A stretch of 64,000 bases of DNA from Hoplostethus atlanticus (taxonomy: Eukaryota; Chordata; Actinopteri; Trachichthyiformes; Trachichthyidae): contig JAXDDX010000048.1 in NCBI GenBank assembly GCA_034670405.1, positions 2,698,501-2,762,500 of the forward strand. Direction: 5' to 3'. The notes under the pieces are model-generated. The model saw nothing but the letters and a program-made list of their open reading frames with translations, ran no database searches and was not told where the DNA came from. The translations under genes and the position numbers were made by a program. This document shows positions 1 to 10,365 of the stretch, piece after piece; position 1 is the stretch's first letter, and each line of letters begins with the position of its first letter.

Positions 1-792
1 AATTCTGTGTAATATTGTACTTTCGTGCCTTGTATTTGTGTATGTCGGTGTGTGAGCGACACTCTCTGCTGTAGCCGGTCTGTTTATGGCTCATGTCCAT
101 AAGCTTATTGAATACAACTTGCAGACAAGCTAGGATTGACAATTTTGTTGAGCTAGTTAGCCAATATATTATTGGATGCAATCTATTTGCATCCAAACAG
201 CGCAGCGCAAACAACCAAACACGATTGTACTAATGGTGGCTAAAGTTTACCGAGCCTGACACGTTCGACAGACTTATAAAACAGACACTGGTCCCAACAA
301 ATAACTTTAAGATGAGTCCTGACTCCAACCAATAACTTTACTTTTACTTTACTTTACTTTTAATGACTCCAGCTTTAGTTTTCTTACTTCTTCCATGCCC
401 AACAAGCCCGTGGCTAGCCCTGCTAGCTTGTTAGCTAACCAGCAGGTCGAATATACTAACCAGACTAATTTGGTAAATTAAATCAAAACATGGTGACACT
501 TACAGATTCCAATTTTGCAGATGGGTCACGTACCTTATGAATTGCTCCATCTTTAAGCTTCAATTTAGATGCTAATCCTGTCGTTGCTCAAGCAGTCTGA
601 GGAGTGATCATCACACACAGAAAAAACTGTAGCCGTTGCCGTAAAAAATTTAATCCACTCTGTCCTGGCATTTTCGCGTGTTGGGAGACTGTGCAGGGAT
701 CTATGTTGCTGCCTGCATCCTACAAAATAATAACTGGAGAGTTGATATATCGCCGTAGATATGTTGTTGTTTTAGCTTCACTAGTCGCAAAG
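1..792. other. Noncoding stretch in the last visible fkbp15 intron
   Basis: No exon is recognisable here. The stretch is AT-rich, with scattered GCTAGC/TTAGCTA motifs common in teleost noncoding DNA and a short TTTACTTTTACTTTAC simple repeat near 330-360. It lies 3' of the last visible fkbp15 exon on the minus strand, so it is probably intronic if the gene continues past the left edge. Confidence 0.4.
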
Positions 793-795
793 TAA

Positions 796-1043
796 TGGTG
801 CATTCCAGTGTACTCGGAAAAAACGGCGTCCGAATGTGATATGCGCCAATTCTATTCACTAATGTCGCTGTAGTAGTTGATGTTGAGTTTAGATGCTTGT
901 AACATTCTGAGACTTACCATACAAACATGAGTTTGCTGCGGGCGATTATGTTTTCCGGAGCAGATGCACTGGAACACATTTAGATTGGAAGTTAGGAATA
1001 CCGACTTGGAATTATCGATTTCCGAGTACAATGGAATGCACCA
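796..1043. mobile_element. Short MITE with TAA target duplication
   Basis: A 248-bp segment is bounded by inverted ends. The left end reads TGGTGCATTCCA and continues GTGTACTCGGAAA; the right end is its imperfect reverse complement (TTTCCGAGTACA, then GGAATGCACCA). TAA is present directly outside both ends (793-795 and 1044-1046). It has no coding capacity. A 3-bp TAA duplication fits PIF/Harbinger-type or similar DNA transposons. A related one-sided copy starts near 31,769. Confidence 0.75.
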
Positions 1044-1502
1044 TAAGCAACGGCTTGCGGCGCTGCAGAGAACTGCATTTTGAGACGAGGTAAATGGGAT
1101 TGGTTGTTCACCTGGGCGTGGGCATGCTCTGAGAGGGGCTGGATTATGTTAAGAAGCGCCCGTTATGACGTCCAAAGGGGCTACTTTCTGAAACGGCCTG
1201 TTTTTCTCCTATCTTTGGCACCGTTTTTGGAAAAAGGAAAATACAGAAAAACGGGTTGACTTCCAGATTTCAAATTTTCTCAGCGACTTAGGTAAATGAT
1301 TTCCTGTGGAACACGTATAAGCGCCAGGAATAAGCCATTTTCCATAATATGACCCCTTTAATACCCCCCCACCACCACTCCAATTCAACACAGTGAATTA
1401 ATTAAGATCATTACAACTCTTTGATCAGTTTAAAAACATGCTAAAGAATGGTTATTGGACAATGAAACATGCAGCCATATCATAACATAAACATTAGTCC
1501 AG
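1044..1502. other. Noncoding spacer between two small transposons
   Basis: I see no exon, RNA gene or clear repeat structure. A run of C residues and CCACCACC is present near 1,364-1,380. Confidence 0.4.
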
Positions 1503-1690
1503 AGGCCTGTACTACGAAGCAAGTTCAACATACCCAGGATATCTTTTCGTTAGCTAGCTTCACTAAGCTTAACAACCACAATCACGGTTAAGGGGTGTCA
1601 CGGCGGTGGTTATCAACTCGTTAAGTCAACCCAGGTTTTCCCAATCTGGCTATGAGCACGTTCACGTAAAAGGGGCTGTGTTTGCACCAT

Positions 1691-2083
1691 ATGACCAGAG
1701 CCGCATATTTTACACAAGAAGAGCAAACCATCATTTTAAATAAATATGAAGAATTAAAAAGTATTATCCAGGCTAAAAGCAACACAGATGCTGCTGCCAA
1801 AGCCAGGAAGGAAAGCTGGCAAAAAATTGCCTACTGTGTGAATGCATAAGTTAATAGGCTTATCATCAATATCATCAATATCACTGCCCCATCATTAAGG
1901 CATGAGTAGATCTGACTATAATTACAATTGTGTACTCATTACACATTAAATTAATGTGTTGCTTAGATGTATTCTTATGGCATGTAAGACAACTTTAGCC
2001 TTATTCTTTCAGCTGCAACCCCAGCAGTGTTAAACGCTCTTGGGAGCAAATAAAGAACAAATATAAAAACATAATTCAAACCA
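1691..2083 (+). pseudogene. Harbinger Myb/SANT-like DNA-binding gene, 5' remnant
   Basis: The first exon opens at ATG 1691 and encodes about 52 residues, with the FTQEEQ...ILNKYEELK and ESWQKIA pattern of the Myb/SANT-like proteins carried by Harbinger elements. A second exon, 2013-2083, encodes NPSSVKRSWEQIKNKYKNI and ends at a good GTAAGT donor. The first exon should end at 1845, where the reading phase matches exon 2, but the donor there is ATAAGT instead of GTAAGT, so translation meets TAA at 1847-1849. Downstream exons are absent. In this family the protein normally helps the nuclease bind transposon ends; this copy is very unlikely to work. Confidence 0.75.
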
Positions 2084-2139
2084 GTAAGTAGAATTACTTG
2101 CAAATCTTATAAGGTCAACAAGTACAAGGCTTTAATGCT

Positions 2140-2322
2140 TTAATCAAGAAGCTGACAAAGATAAGCCATTCCCTCTGCTGAGAATCTATATCTTTCATCT
2201 AAATATTCGGCAGGGAAAGACAAAGGGTTTAGTCGGTCTCTAAAAACTCTTGCCTTCCTAAGAGACCTTCTCACTATTCGCGCACCTAGGTCCACGGGAT
2301 CTTCTAGGAATGGTGCCGCCAT
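2140..2322 (-). pseudogene. HARBI1-like nuclease, N-terminal fragment
   Basis: Sixty codons begin MAAPFLEDPVDLGARIVRR and continue through ERYRFSAEGMAYLCQLL, the usual N-terminus of Harbinger transposase-derived nucleases. The frame ends at a stop just after this block. The catalytic DDE domain, which lies further C-terminal in the family, is missing. The stop sits about 57 bp from the end of the Myb-like exon on the other strand, consistent with an internal deletion that removed the middle of the element. Confidence 0.85.
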
Positions 2323-2694
2323 TTTCCAAGAGAATTGATTGGTCAGTAGGCGGCGCTTTTATACGTGTTGATCGGTTATCTCGAACATAACCTGCTCCGG
2401 AGGATAGGCCTCAGTTTTCCTTCCTGTGATGTATGTGATGTCTGATTTGCTGGCGACTATGCTTGCTTGTATGTTCATGCTTGCTTTTATGTGCATGAGG
2501 CTGCCTGTTTCATGTTCACTTGTATTTGGTTATTTTTTTAACCAATATGTCTGTGCTATTATTTGTATTGTATGTGCATCTGTTTGTCATGTTTTTTAAC
2601 ATTCTTTTAATCCATCAACCTGCCCAGGGATTGCAGATGACAATTAGCCTTGTGGCCAATTTAAACCAACTAAATAGGCCTGACAACGAACTTA

Positions 2695-2696
<2 letters not shown>

Positions 2697-2725
<29 letters not shown>
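2697..2725. repeat. (AAAT)n microsatellite
   Basis: Six or more AAAT units in tandem. No gene is seen between 2,415 and 3,594. Confidence 0.9.
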
Positions 2726-2727
<2 letters not shown>

Positions 2728-3016
2728 AGATAAAAATTAAATAAATAAAACATTACGTGTGAATGTTATTTATGTAGGTATTTAGGTTAGTCAGCTACTT
2801 AACCTTGACTACCATTTCCTGCACTCAATTGAGGAAGCACACACATTTTATCCCACTTGAATGTCTTGTGCTACTGCTTCCTATTGGGAATTCAGTGGGA
2901 AGTACAATTGATCTGATACTTGTTCATCAGTTTTTTCTTGTCTGTGGGAACATACTACTATAGAAGAATATATAGACAGCAGAATGATCATGTATTAGGG
3001 ATGAGTTAGTTCGTGT

Positions 3017-3018
<2 letters not shown>

Positions 3019-3067
<49 letters not shown>
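3019..3067. repeat. (TC)n microsatellite
   Basis: About 24 uninterrupted TC units, with looser TC-rich sequence again at 3,110-3,150. The apparent Arg-Glu-rich reading frame on the minus strand is a product of this repeat. Confidence 0.95.
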
Positions 3068-3070
<3 letters not shown>

Positions 3071-3594
3071 AAAGGAAGTGTGAAATAAAAACAAAAAATG
3101 TACATACAATCTCTCTCTGTCTGCTTGTCTGTGTCTCTCTCGCTCTCTGTTTAGACACATAGACGGTAAACGTTTAGACACAACTGAGAAATATGTATAT
3201 ATATATTGACTGGATATCCAACGCCATCATCAATCAGGGTGTTTTATTTTGAAATTTGTTATATTTTGGAAATTGATCGGATGCTCTATGCCGTTCCTGT
3301 GTCTGACTTCCTGCCCAGCTTGGCACGATCACTCACGAATCGAGAAAAATTAGACCAGACGCCGAAACGATCGCTTGAAGTGCCTATTTATGTGCAATAC
3401 CCTTTGATTTTAATGATCCATTCGAAATATTCGAATATTCGAAATTCGGTCTTAAGAACAGTAGACTATTCGAAAATGATTTTGGTCAGTCATGCACATC
3501 CCTATCATGTATGACAGAAAAATGGTAGGTGAAGCAGTAAGAGCCGAGGAGGGAGGGAGGTAGAAAGTATTTGTTGTTTCCCGTGGGGCGTTAC

Positions 3595-6500
3595 CCGTCG
3601 GAGTTCTGCCTCAAAAACAAGTGTGCTGTCAGCCGGGATGCGGTTCGCGACTCCCTTGGATCCATAGGCCAGATTGGGTGGGATGACCATGAGACGACGG
3701 CCTGCCTTCTTCATCCCCAGCATCCCTTCCTCCCAGCCCTGTTCACAGATAGAGGAGAAAGAGAATGAGAGAATAATAATCACAAGGCAACGTGTCGTGT
3801 ATAGTAGAGTATGGTCTTGTGGATTCACTTGTGTGCTGTCACGCATCAGGTCTCAGACTCCACTAATCAAATTTTGACTAAACCTGTGGGAATGGTGCAT
3901 CTCACCGCTGCATTCGCGTCCATTCAGCCCATCAGTCTAATTTGTAAGGATAGCTGGATTTAGAGTCGCAAGTTTCAATCGGACTTATGACGTAGGAATT
4001 CCGGCCTTTCAAAGTTTGAAATTATAGCGGCCGCCCCCAGGCCAATCAGCTCAGGAACGCCAGAACATGGAGTGAAGATGCATCTTCCCGCCACTCAGAT
4101 AAATGGTGTCTGAAATATCAGGCTTCACGTTTGACACAGCCCCTTCCCTCTGATGGGAAAGCACTTTTGTAAAATACACTTTGCAAAGTGCTTTTATGAT
4201 AAAATAAAGGCAAATATCATACTAATTACAAAAATTAAAACAAGTAAAAATAAGAAGACATCACTAGATAAAAAGATAAGATTAGAGGGAAAAAACAATA
4301 TAATAGGAAAACATACAGGCAAATAAAAACACTTCTTTAAGAATAAGTTTTAAGTGGAGCTGCTATTCAGAACAGTTGGCCAAATATATATTGGCAAAAT
4401 AAATCTTTACATCGATAGACCATTTACAACAGGACTGACTCACTTTAATCACTTTTCCAGCTCCGAGTTTCAGTCGTAGCAGCTTGTCTTTGTTCTGGTT
4501 GGAGTCAAACACCTAAAAATGACACTTAAGATTCAAAGAGCGTTGCGGCATCGTGCCCCCAAGATTCACTAGGTCAAGGAGACAAGAATATACACAGCAG
4601 CAACAAAACCGTAATCGTAAAAATAATGGCAGCGGTTAACCTGTCCGAGGGCGTGGTTCTGCAGGAGCCAGCCTGTATACACCACCTCCAGGGAATCTCC
4701 GTTCTCCACTGCCTGTCCCTCCCCCAGACTCAGTTCTTGAACCACCACGGCGTCCAACGAGGGCACGCTGTTCACTTTCGCCACACATACCTGATGCACA
4801 TCAAAAGAAAAAAGCTTTCATCCAAAGTAGGGTTTGACCGATATGGGTTTTTGAAGGCTGATACCGGTATTTTTGGATTAAAGCTGTCGATAAACGATAT
4901 TTTGTGCTATTTTGTGCTATTTTGTCCATTGTCATGCTCAAAGAACCATTGTGGGGCACTAAAACTCTCCATTCTTTTAGATGGGTTGACAGCTCCTGAA
5001 GGCAGGGTGAGGCAGGTTTTATTACAGACTGACACCCTGAAGAGTAAAATCCTCCCACACACTGGAATAATTTAGAATCTGACTTTTAATACAAGGCCCA
5101 ATATCAGCCTGATATATCGGTCTAACCCCAATCCAAAGCACCTTGCAGTACCATGAGTAGGTAGGAATTGATTGACTCCCGGTAGGAATCAAACCTGTAA
5201 CCTGGCTGTGTTAATGACCTTTGAACTCTTATCTCCTCACTCTGTTTGTCAAACAATTACCGCCGGCACAGTAATAGGTCTCCTCCACTGTCACTAACCT
5301 CTTTGCAGAAGTCTACTGAAGCCTTTTCAGTTTCAAACATCACGGACCAGTTCTGCCGCTGGTCATCATAAAAAGTGCAGTAGTTGTTCGGCTGTACCTG
5401 CAGGAAATAAAGTACAGGGATGTGGTCAGAAAAGAAGCAAGACAGGAAAACAATGTGCACCCAAAATACTTGAAATCCCTGGATGTGGAGGACTCCTACA
5501 CACTTTCCATCAAATTCCAAATTTATCCAGAGATTAATTCCGTGACTGATTTTGTTCGATCGCTTTGCTCACCGTAAAAGGGAAGCCGTCGTGAATCTTG
5601 GCCGTGGTCACTTGTTTCTGCTGGCTCATGTAGAGTAACAGTTTGTACTGCAGGAGAGAGGGGAGGGCGTTACTCGCAGGAAATCAAAAAGTTAGACCTG
5701 TAATCTCAAATGACTGACCAATTAGCGAAGCTCTAACCTCTTTTGTTGTGTGGTTGCCCAGTACTGCTGCGCCGAGCTTTCCTTGCTTCACATACTGTCC
5801 GTTAATACTGCGCACAGGACACGAATGTCAGAAAAGTATAGGCATTATTTATGGAATCTGAAACAATGTATCTCTAATATACACGTTTATTATCATGTTT
5901 TTCATATTTGTGATAAGTACTTCTTTCTTGTGAAATAATGAATACTTTCAGCCTTCATCCAATTATTAATTAAGTAAAATACTGCAGCTCCAAAAGGGAA
6001 AATAAATATCATCACTTGATTTCAAAGTCTGCATGTTTACACCTACAAAAAGGGATTGTGAATATAACTTTGTTTTGCGGGGTTGCAAGAGCAGGCTACT
6101 CACTATCTGAAGGCTTGGACTGCTGTGGCAAACAACACTGCAGGACCTCCGGGTGGCAGAGCTGGTTTCTGGGCAGGTGGCACTGTTAACAAAAGGCGTA
6201 TTTAATTCAGATCCAATATAACAGCACCATCTTAATTCACTGATATCTTTGATCCTACCTGGATTCGAGCTCTTCCGGGGTTGTTTAGGTGCTGTGTACT
6301 GGAAGGACTCGTTCCCCTGGCTGGCTGCTTTGTCCAGTCCAAACAAGGAGGCCAACTTCGCCCTGGAAAGAGGACAAGTGGGAAAGATGACATCTATCTA
6401 GAAACCTCTTATGGGTTCGTTCACCATGAAATCTATGATGAACTGAAATTTGTTCCATTTGTTCCAGGCCGGGCTCAGAAAACATGAGCCTTTCATCTCG

Positions 6501-8783
6501 ATTTGGGGATTTCAAGATTTCAAGTTACTCTAGCTGCCTACTACATATTGGCATTTCCTAACACCATTTTAATCCACTCATGTTTAAAAGTCAAGCAGAC
6601 AATGGGCTACAGTATGCACTTTCCATCTGCACTATAGGATATTAGCTTAAAGATGTCAAAGCTACATTCGCAATAAATTAGCTAGAAGCTACCCATCAGT
6701 CGTATCAAGCACAGCCACCGATCTCATCACTTATGACAGAAAAGTTCAGCATCAAAACTTCAAGGCTCGGCCAACATTCCAGGCTTCCTAAGTGTGGAAC
6801 GGAACAAGGAAAACAAAACTGCTGCAATTCCAAAAAGAGACGTTTTACCGCAGCCTCGGAAAAGCTCCAAAGCAGACTTGTACTGACCCCTGGAACTCCC
6901 TCCACAGGTAGTCATTTGTGTCTCCCAGAAGAGACACGGTGAAAGCATTGAGGCCTTCATCTCCGGTGGCAAGGGATTGGGATGAGGAGGGGCAGCCTGT
7001 TTGCATGAGACAGCCGCCTAATAGCCTTCTAGTGTATGTTAAAATCCTGCTGTCCCCGGCTATCCCTGACTTCTAGTCCTCTGGTGCAGTCACACCACTG
7101 TGGTAGATTCAGCAGCATAGCAGAAGAGGTCCGGCTAAGCGTTGGGTCTCCACTGAGCAGAGATGGGCCGTGGCAGAAGCCTTCACCTTACTTGTCTAAC
7201 AAGCAGCATGTGAGAGGAATTAGCCACCATAACACTCCTCCCCTCCTTCCACTACTCAACCCTCCTGCCTCAGACCCGACACAGGCTCCTTATTCCACCA
7301 GCTCAAATGAGAAGCATTGTTTCCACACACTGGTCATGCAGAGAGTACAACATGGTCTGAGAATGTGGCAAAACTGTAAGTGAATGCATCACAATTGATC
7401 CCTGCACCATCTAATGTACACACTTCATAAAACACGGCTTCTACGACCTTCTACACATTGTTAGGAACCACTCTTCAATTCTGAATGCATCAAATACACC
7501 ATGTAGTTCAATAATACTTCAACTTTAAGAACTGTTTCACCTGTTATTCCCACAAACTATTCCATCAAAATACACCGTGGAGCAGTGTGGTGGTGAGCAG
7601 TGTTGGCTAGCTGTAAATATTTATGTTTTATGGAAATAAAGTGCTGCTAGGTGGATAAGACGTGTGCAGAACTTAACAGACATTAACATTTTGTAAAAGA
7701 GCTTGAGCCATGTACTACAAGGTGTGTATGTTTGCCAAGTTAAATTGACAGATTTTTGAATGGAGTCTGGGGTCAATAATACACTGAACACCTACCAACC
7801 CACTCTTTGTAAGCTGTTCTACATAAGAGCATCAGCTAAATGCCTAAAATATGTGTGGAACTAAAATGTGAATTGTAATTTAACAGACGTCCCTGAACAT
7901 ACCACGGCCAGAGAGGTCTAAAAGCCCTCTAGGGAAACTACTCGTCTATATAAATAGACTAGGGGTGACAACGTCAATGGAGATAGGCATGTGACCACTC
8001 ATCAGACTAGACTGAAGATTGAATCAGGGATGCCCTTAATACGAAAGCATTCACATTCCTTCAACATAGGAGCCTTTAAAACACATATCATGGTATGACG
8101 TTCCATTAACTACCGCACATTAGCTCGCTACATATTATATACATACTTTTCTCCGCGTCATTCAAAGATTTTGTAGCTGTTGAATGCTGGAAACAGTCAA
8201 GAATACGCTAACTGTTAGCTAGCCTTGATGCGTTCCGTTCTCTCGTATGGGGAGTCCTTGACACCAAACTCCAAGCTCTCTAATTTGGCATATCATTACA
8301 TATCATCTTCCCAGCAGCACTTTATTTAAATACAATCTAATTCTTTTACAATTTAACCCCACTGTTCCCTACCACTCCTACTGTGTATTTTGGTGGAAGA
8401 GCATTGTGGGAATAACAGGCGAAGCAATTATAAATGTTGATATTTTTATTGAAATAAGTGCTTCTTGGTGGATTATACATATGCCGAATTAGAGAGTGGC
8501 TCCTAACGATTCAAAGGGCTCTTACATTGTGCTATACCAGGTATGTATGTGTACCAATGAGCAAGGCAACATTCGATTTTCCGGTTTATGAATGGAATTT
8601 GGCGTGACGTTTACTCCATATGTTTGAGAACGTATCGGGGCATACCGTTAGCTAACTATTCAGCTAAACGGTAGCTAGCTAGTATGTTAGCTCACAGGCT
8701 AAGAGCGTTAGCTAGTCGAAAAACCAAACTCACCCCCCAGTGGGAGACAAGAAATCCCCATCCTCGTCGTCACCGCCGAACAT
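3595..8783 (-). CDS. fkbp15: FK506-binding protein 15, 5' part (nine coding exons)
   Basis: Coding exons, minus strand: 8734-8783, 6259-6362, 6104-6182, 5738-5807, 5573-5647, 5299-5397, 4641-4790, 4444-4512, 3595-3738. Phases join cleanly and all introns are GT-AG, giving 280 codons. The protein starts [17 protein letters not shown]1-like region spans about residues 65-165 ([17 protein letters not shown]), then the FKBP domain about 185-280 with YTG (197-199), FDS (211-213), KVIKGWEEGM (229-238) and AYG (256-258). The mammalian protein is about 1,200 residues with long coiled coils and is linked to actin and early endosomes. No coiled-coil exons are visible at 1-3,594, so the 3' part probably lies past the left edge; a truncated gene copy is the alternative. 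The gene runs in tandem with fgf17 upstream. Confidence 0.93.
4828..5130. mobile_element. hAT-like MITE with 8-bp target duplication, in an fkbp15 intron
   Basis: A 303-bp element has ends TAGGGTTTGACCGATAT and (reverse complement) TGGGGTTAGACCGATAT. The 8-bp duplication ATCCAAAG lies on both sides (4820-4827, 5131-5138), the hAT hallmark. It has no coding capacity. The interior carries CTAAAACTCTCCATT and related strings seen in several other copies in this window. Confidence 0.85.
5131..5250 (-). repeat. Old teleost interspersed repeat split by the MITE
   Basis: On the minus strand this reads as a GGTTTGATTCCTACCGGGAG block (a B-box-like string), followed by CATGGTACTGCAAGGTGCTT and then TTGGAT, a wording common in teleost interspersed repeats. 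The hAT-like MITE sits exactly in the TTTGGAT string, so this repeat predates it. Confidence 0.5.
7440..7800. repeat. Dispersed MITE family C, diverged copy (fkbp15 intron 1)
   Basis: It shares several blocks in the same order with 8225-8640: AAATAAAGTGCTGCTAGGTGG, then AAGGTGTGTATGT, then TTTTTGAATGGAGTCTGG. The ends are less clear than in the other copy. No exon lies between fkbp15 exons 1 and 2. Confidence 0.55.
8228..8638. mobile_element. Dispersed MITE family C, better preserved copy
   Basis: The left end (GATGCGTTCCGTTCTCTCGT, followed by ACACCAAACTCCA) is an imperfect inverted copy of the right end (TGGAATTTGGCGTGACG, followed by GAGAACGTAT). The interior includes AAGTGCTTCTTGGTGG. 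A third copy is at 53,235-53,636 in nelfb. It has no coding capacity. It lies in fkbp15 intron 1, close to exon 1. Confidence 0.6.
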
Positions 8784-9480
8784 GTTTTTTTAAAAACTCT
8801 TAGAGTTACTTTCCTTCGCTTTCGATATAAAACATACGTAGAACTGAGTTATTATGATGTGCCTTGTTTATGGAACTGATTTCCCTCTGCAGGTCTCTTC
8901 CTGTTTGTAGTGAAATCAGCTGACTTTCCACCTGACCCCTATTCAAGTCGCGCTATGTGCCGCTAGAGGGCGCCACAGGCTATTTTGTTATCCTTCCAAC
9001 GTCCTCATGTGAAGGACCCACATATTAGATGCACTTTGGACAATGGGCTCCCATTTGACAGCATTTTGTCCCAAGGAACATGACCGCCCTTCAACCAGAG
9101 AACTCAGGTTCAAGCACCCCCTTCAAGGACGCCAATGTACTACTGTATTACAAAATAATAAGACACGCAGTATTCCATAGCTTCCTAGGCTTTTTAAAGT
9201 CACACTGCAGTTCATTTCATCCTTAAGTCACATGCTAATGAAATCATTCTCGGCATTGATGGATCATAGCCAGAAACCAGTATCTTAAAAAAACAATCTA
9301 GAGGTCACCTAATGTCATTTAGCAAAATTGACACACACATTTCCCTAAAATGGAAACATTTTCCATTGGGCCCATAGCTATACAACATGACTTGCTTCTT
9401 GGGAGTGGGATGGATGGGTGCACACACAGGCATGCTATCTTTGATGTTTAAGTAAGTAACAAAGTAACAAATAGCTCCTC
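8784..9480. promoter_or_regulatory. fkbp15 upstream region
   Basis: This noncoding sequence lies directly 5' of the fkbp15 start codon (ATG on minus at 8781-8783) and must contain its 5' UTR and at least the proximal promoter. I cannot place a TATA box or initiator with confidence. Confidence 0.45.
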
Positions 9481-9499
9481 TCCAAGGCATCTGTCATCA

Positions 9500-10070
9500 T
9501 GCTGAAAATGCCTCATTTCAATTGCACTAACACGGCCGCATTTCCTATTAATTAATGATAATGCTTGTGCTTTACTGCTTTGCCAAGTTAATTAAAAGAG
9601 CTTCATTCGCTGGCCGAAGTGCAAATATCACTCTGATCTGTCATAACATCCTCTCAATCCTGGTGATCATTTGATGTGTGACATGCCGTCTGGGCTCAGA
9701 GCAGAATTTCTGTTCAGGATGTTGATGTATGAAGATAGTTTAAGGCACCATAAGCATCCTGTAATCAGTGCATGATATAAAAAAAACTGGGAAAAAAAAA
9801 GAACTGTTTGAGATTCAATTGAACGCAAATTTGTCTGATGATTATAATGGAAGAACAGTTAATCTGCGCTACTAATAGGCGTCTAATCTGCTTGTAATGC
9901 ATCACATTGCGCATCAGCTAAACTGTTACCAGTATATGAAATTGCTTTTTGATCGTATTGTCGGCGCATCTTGGCCTTGCTATTCATGGAGCATGGCACC
10001 ACCATGGAAATCTATTTTTGCTGCGTTACCACGAAATCAGCCGTCTGAGCTTTGATCTAAAAGGTAAAAA
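9500..10070. promoter_or_regulatory. Candidate conserved noncoding block between fkbp15 and fgf17
   Basis: This sequence is unique-looking and repeat-poor, with several homeodomain-type sites (TTAATTAATGATAATG, GTTAATTAAAAG, CTAATCTGCTTGTAATGC) and no open frame of note. It lies just downstream of fgf17 and upstream of fkbp15. Conservation is inferred from composition only. Confidence 0.35.
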
Positions 10071-10127
10071 AAAAACGTTGCATTAGTCACGCAGACGGTT
10101 TTTTTTGCGGCAATTTAGCTCTACGTG

Positions 10128-10133
10128 TTTATT
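10128..10133 (-). terminator. Likely fgf17 polyadenylation signal
   Basis: AATAAA on the minus strand, about 235 nt after the fgf17 stop codon (10366-10368). A C-rich run lies beside it at about 10,147-10,162. Confidence 0.5.
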
Positions 10134-10365
10134 CATGTCCCCTCAACCCCCCCCCCCCCCCCACCAGTCAACAACACAACACACAGCACTATTAAACATA
10201 ATCCATCTGCTTTTACTCTCTTTCATTATTTACACAAGGTCATTTTACAGCAATATTACTTTAGATTTTTGGCATTTTAACTGTTTTTTTTACCTATCAA
10301 AAATATACAAAAATAAAATCTTCCTATTTCACAATAACGTCAGTCCATTTTTAATTTTTTTTCTG

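Larger units (their letters stand above)
1503..2411. mobile_element. PIF/Harbinger deletion derivative with CAG target duplication
   Basis: A 909-bp element begins AGGCCTGTACTACGAAGCA and ends with an imperfect inverted copy (reverse complement begins AGGCCTATCCTCCGGAGCAG). CAG flanks both sides (1500-1502, 2412-2414), which fits the CWG target I recall for fish Harbinger elements. It keeps stubs of both Harbinger genes, placed convergently: a Myb/SANT-like gene on plus and the N-terminus of a HARBI1-like nuclease on minus. Most of each gene is gone, so it cannot move on its own. It lies in the presumed last visible fkbp15 intron. Confidence 0.85.

Noticed and set aside
2927-3181. Arg-Glu-rich open frame on minus
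   Set aside because: It is the translation of the (TC)n microsatellite.
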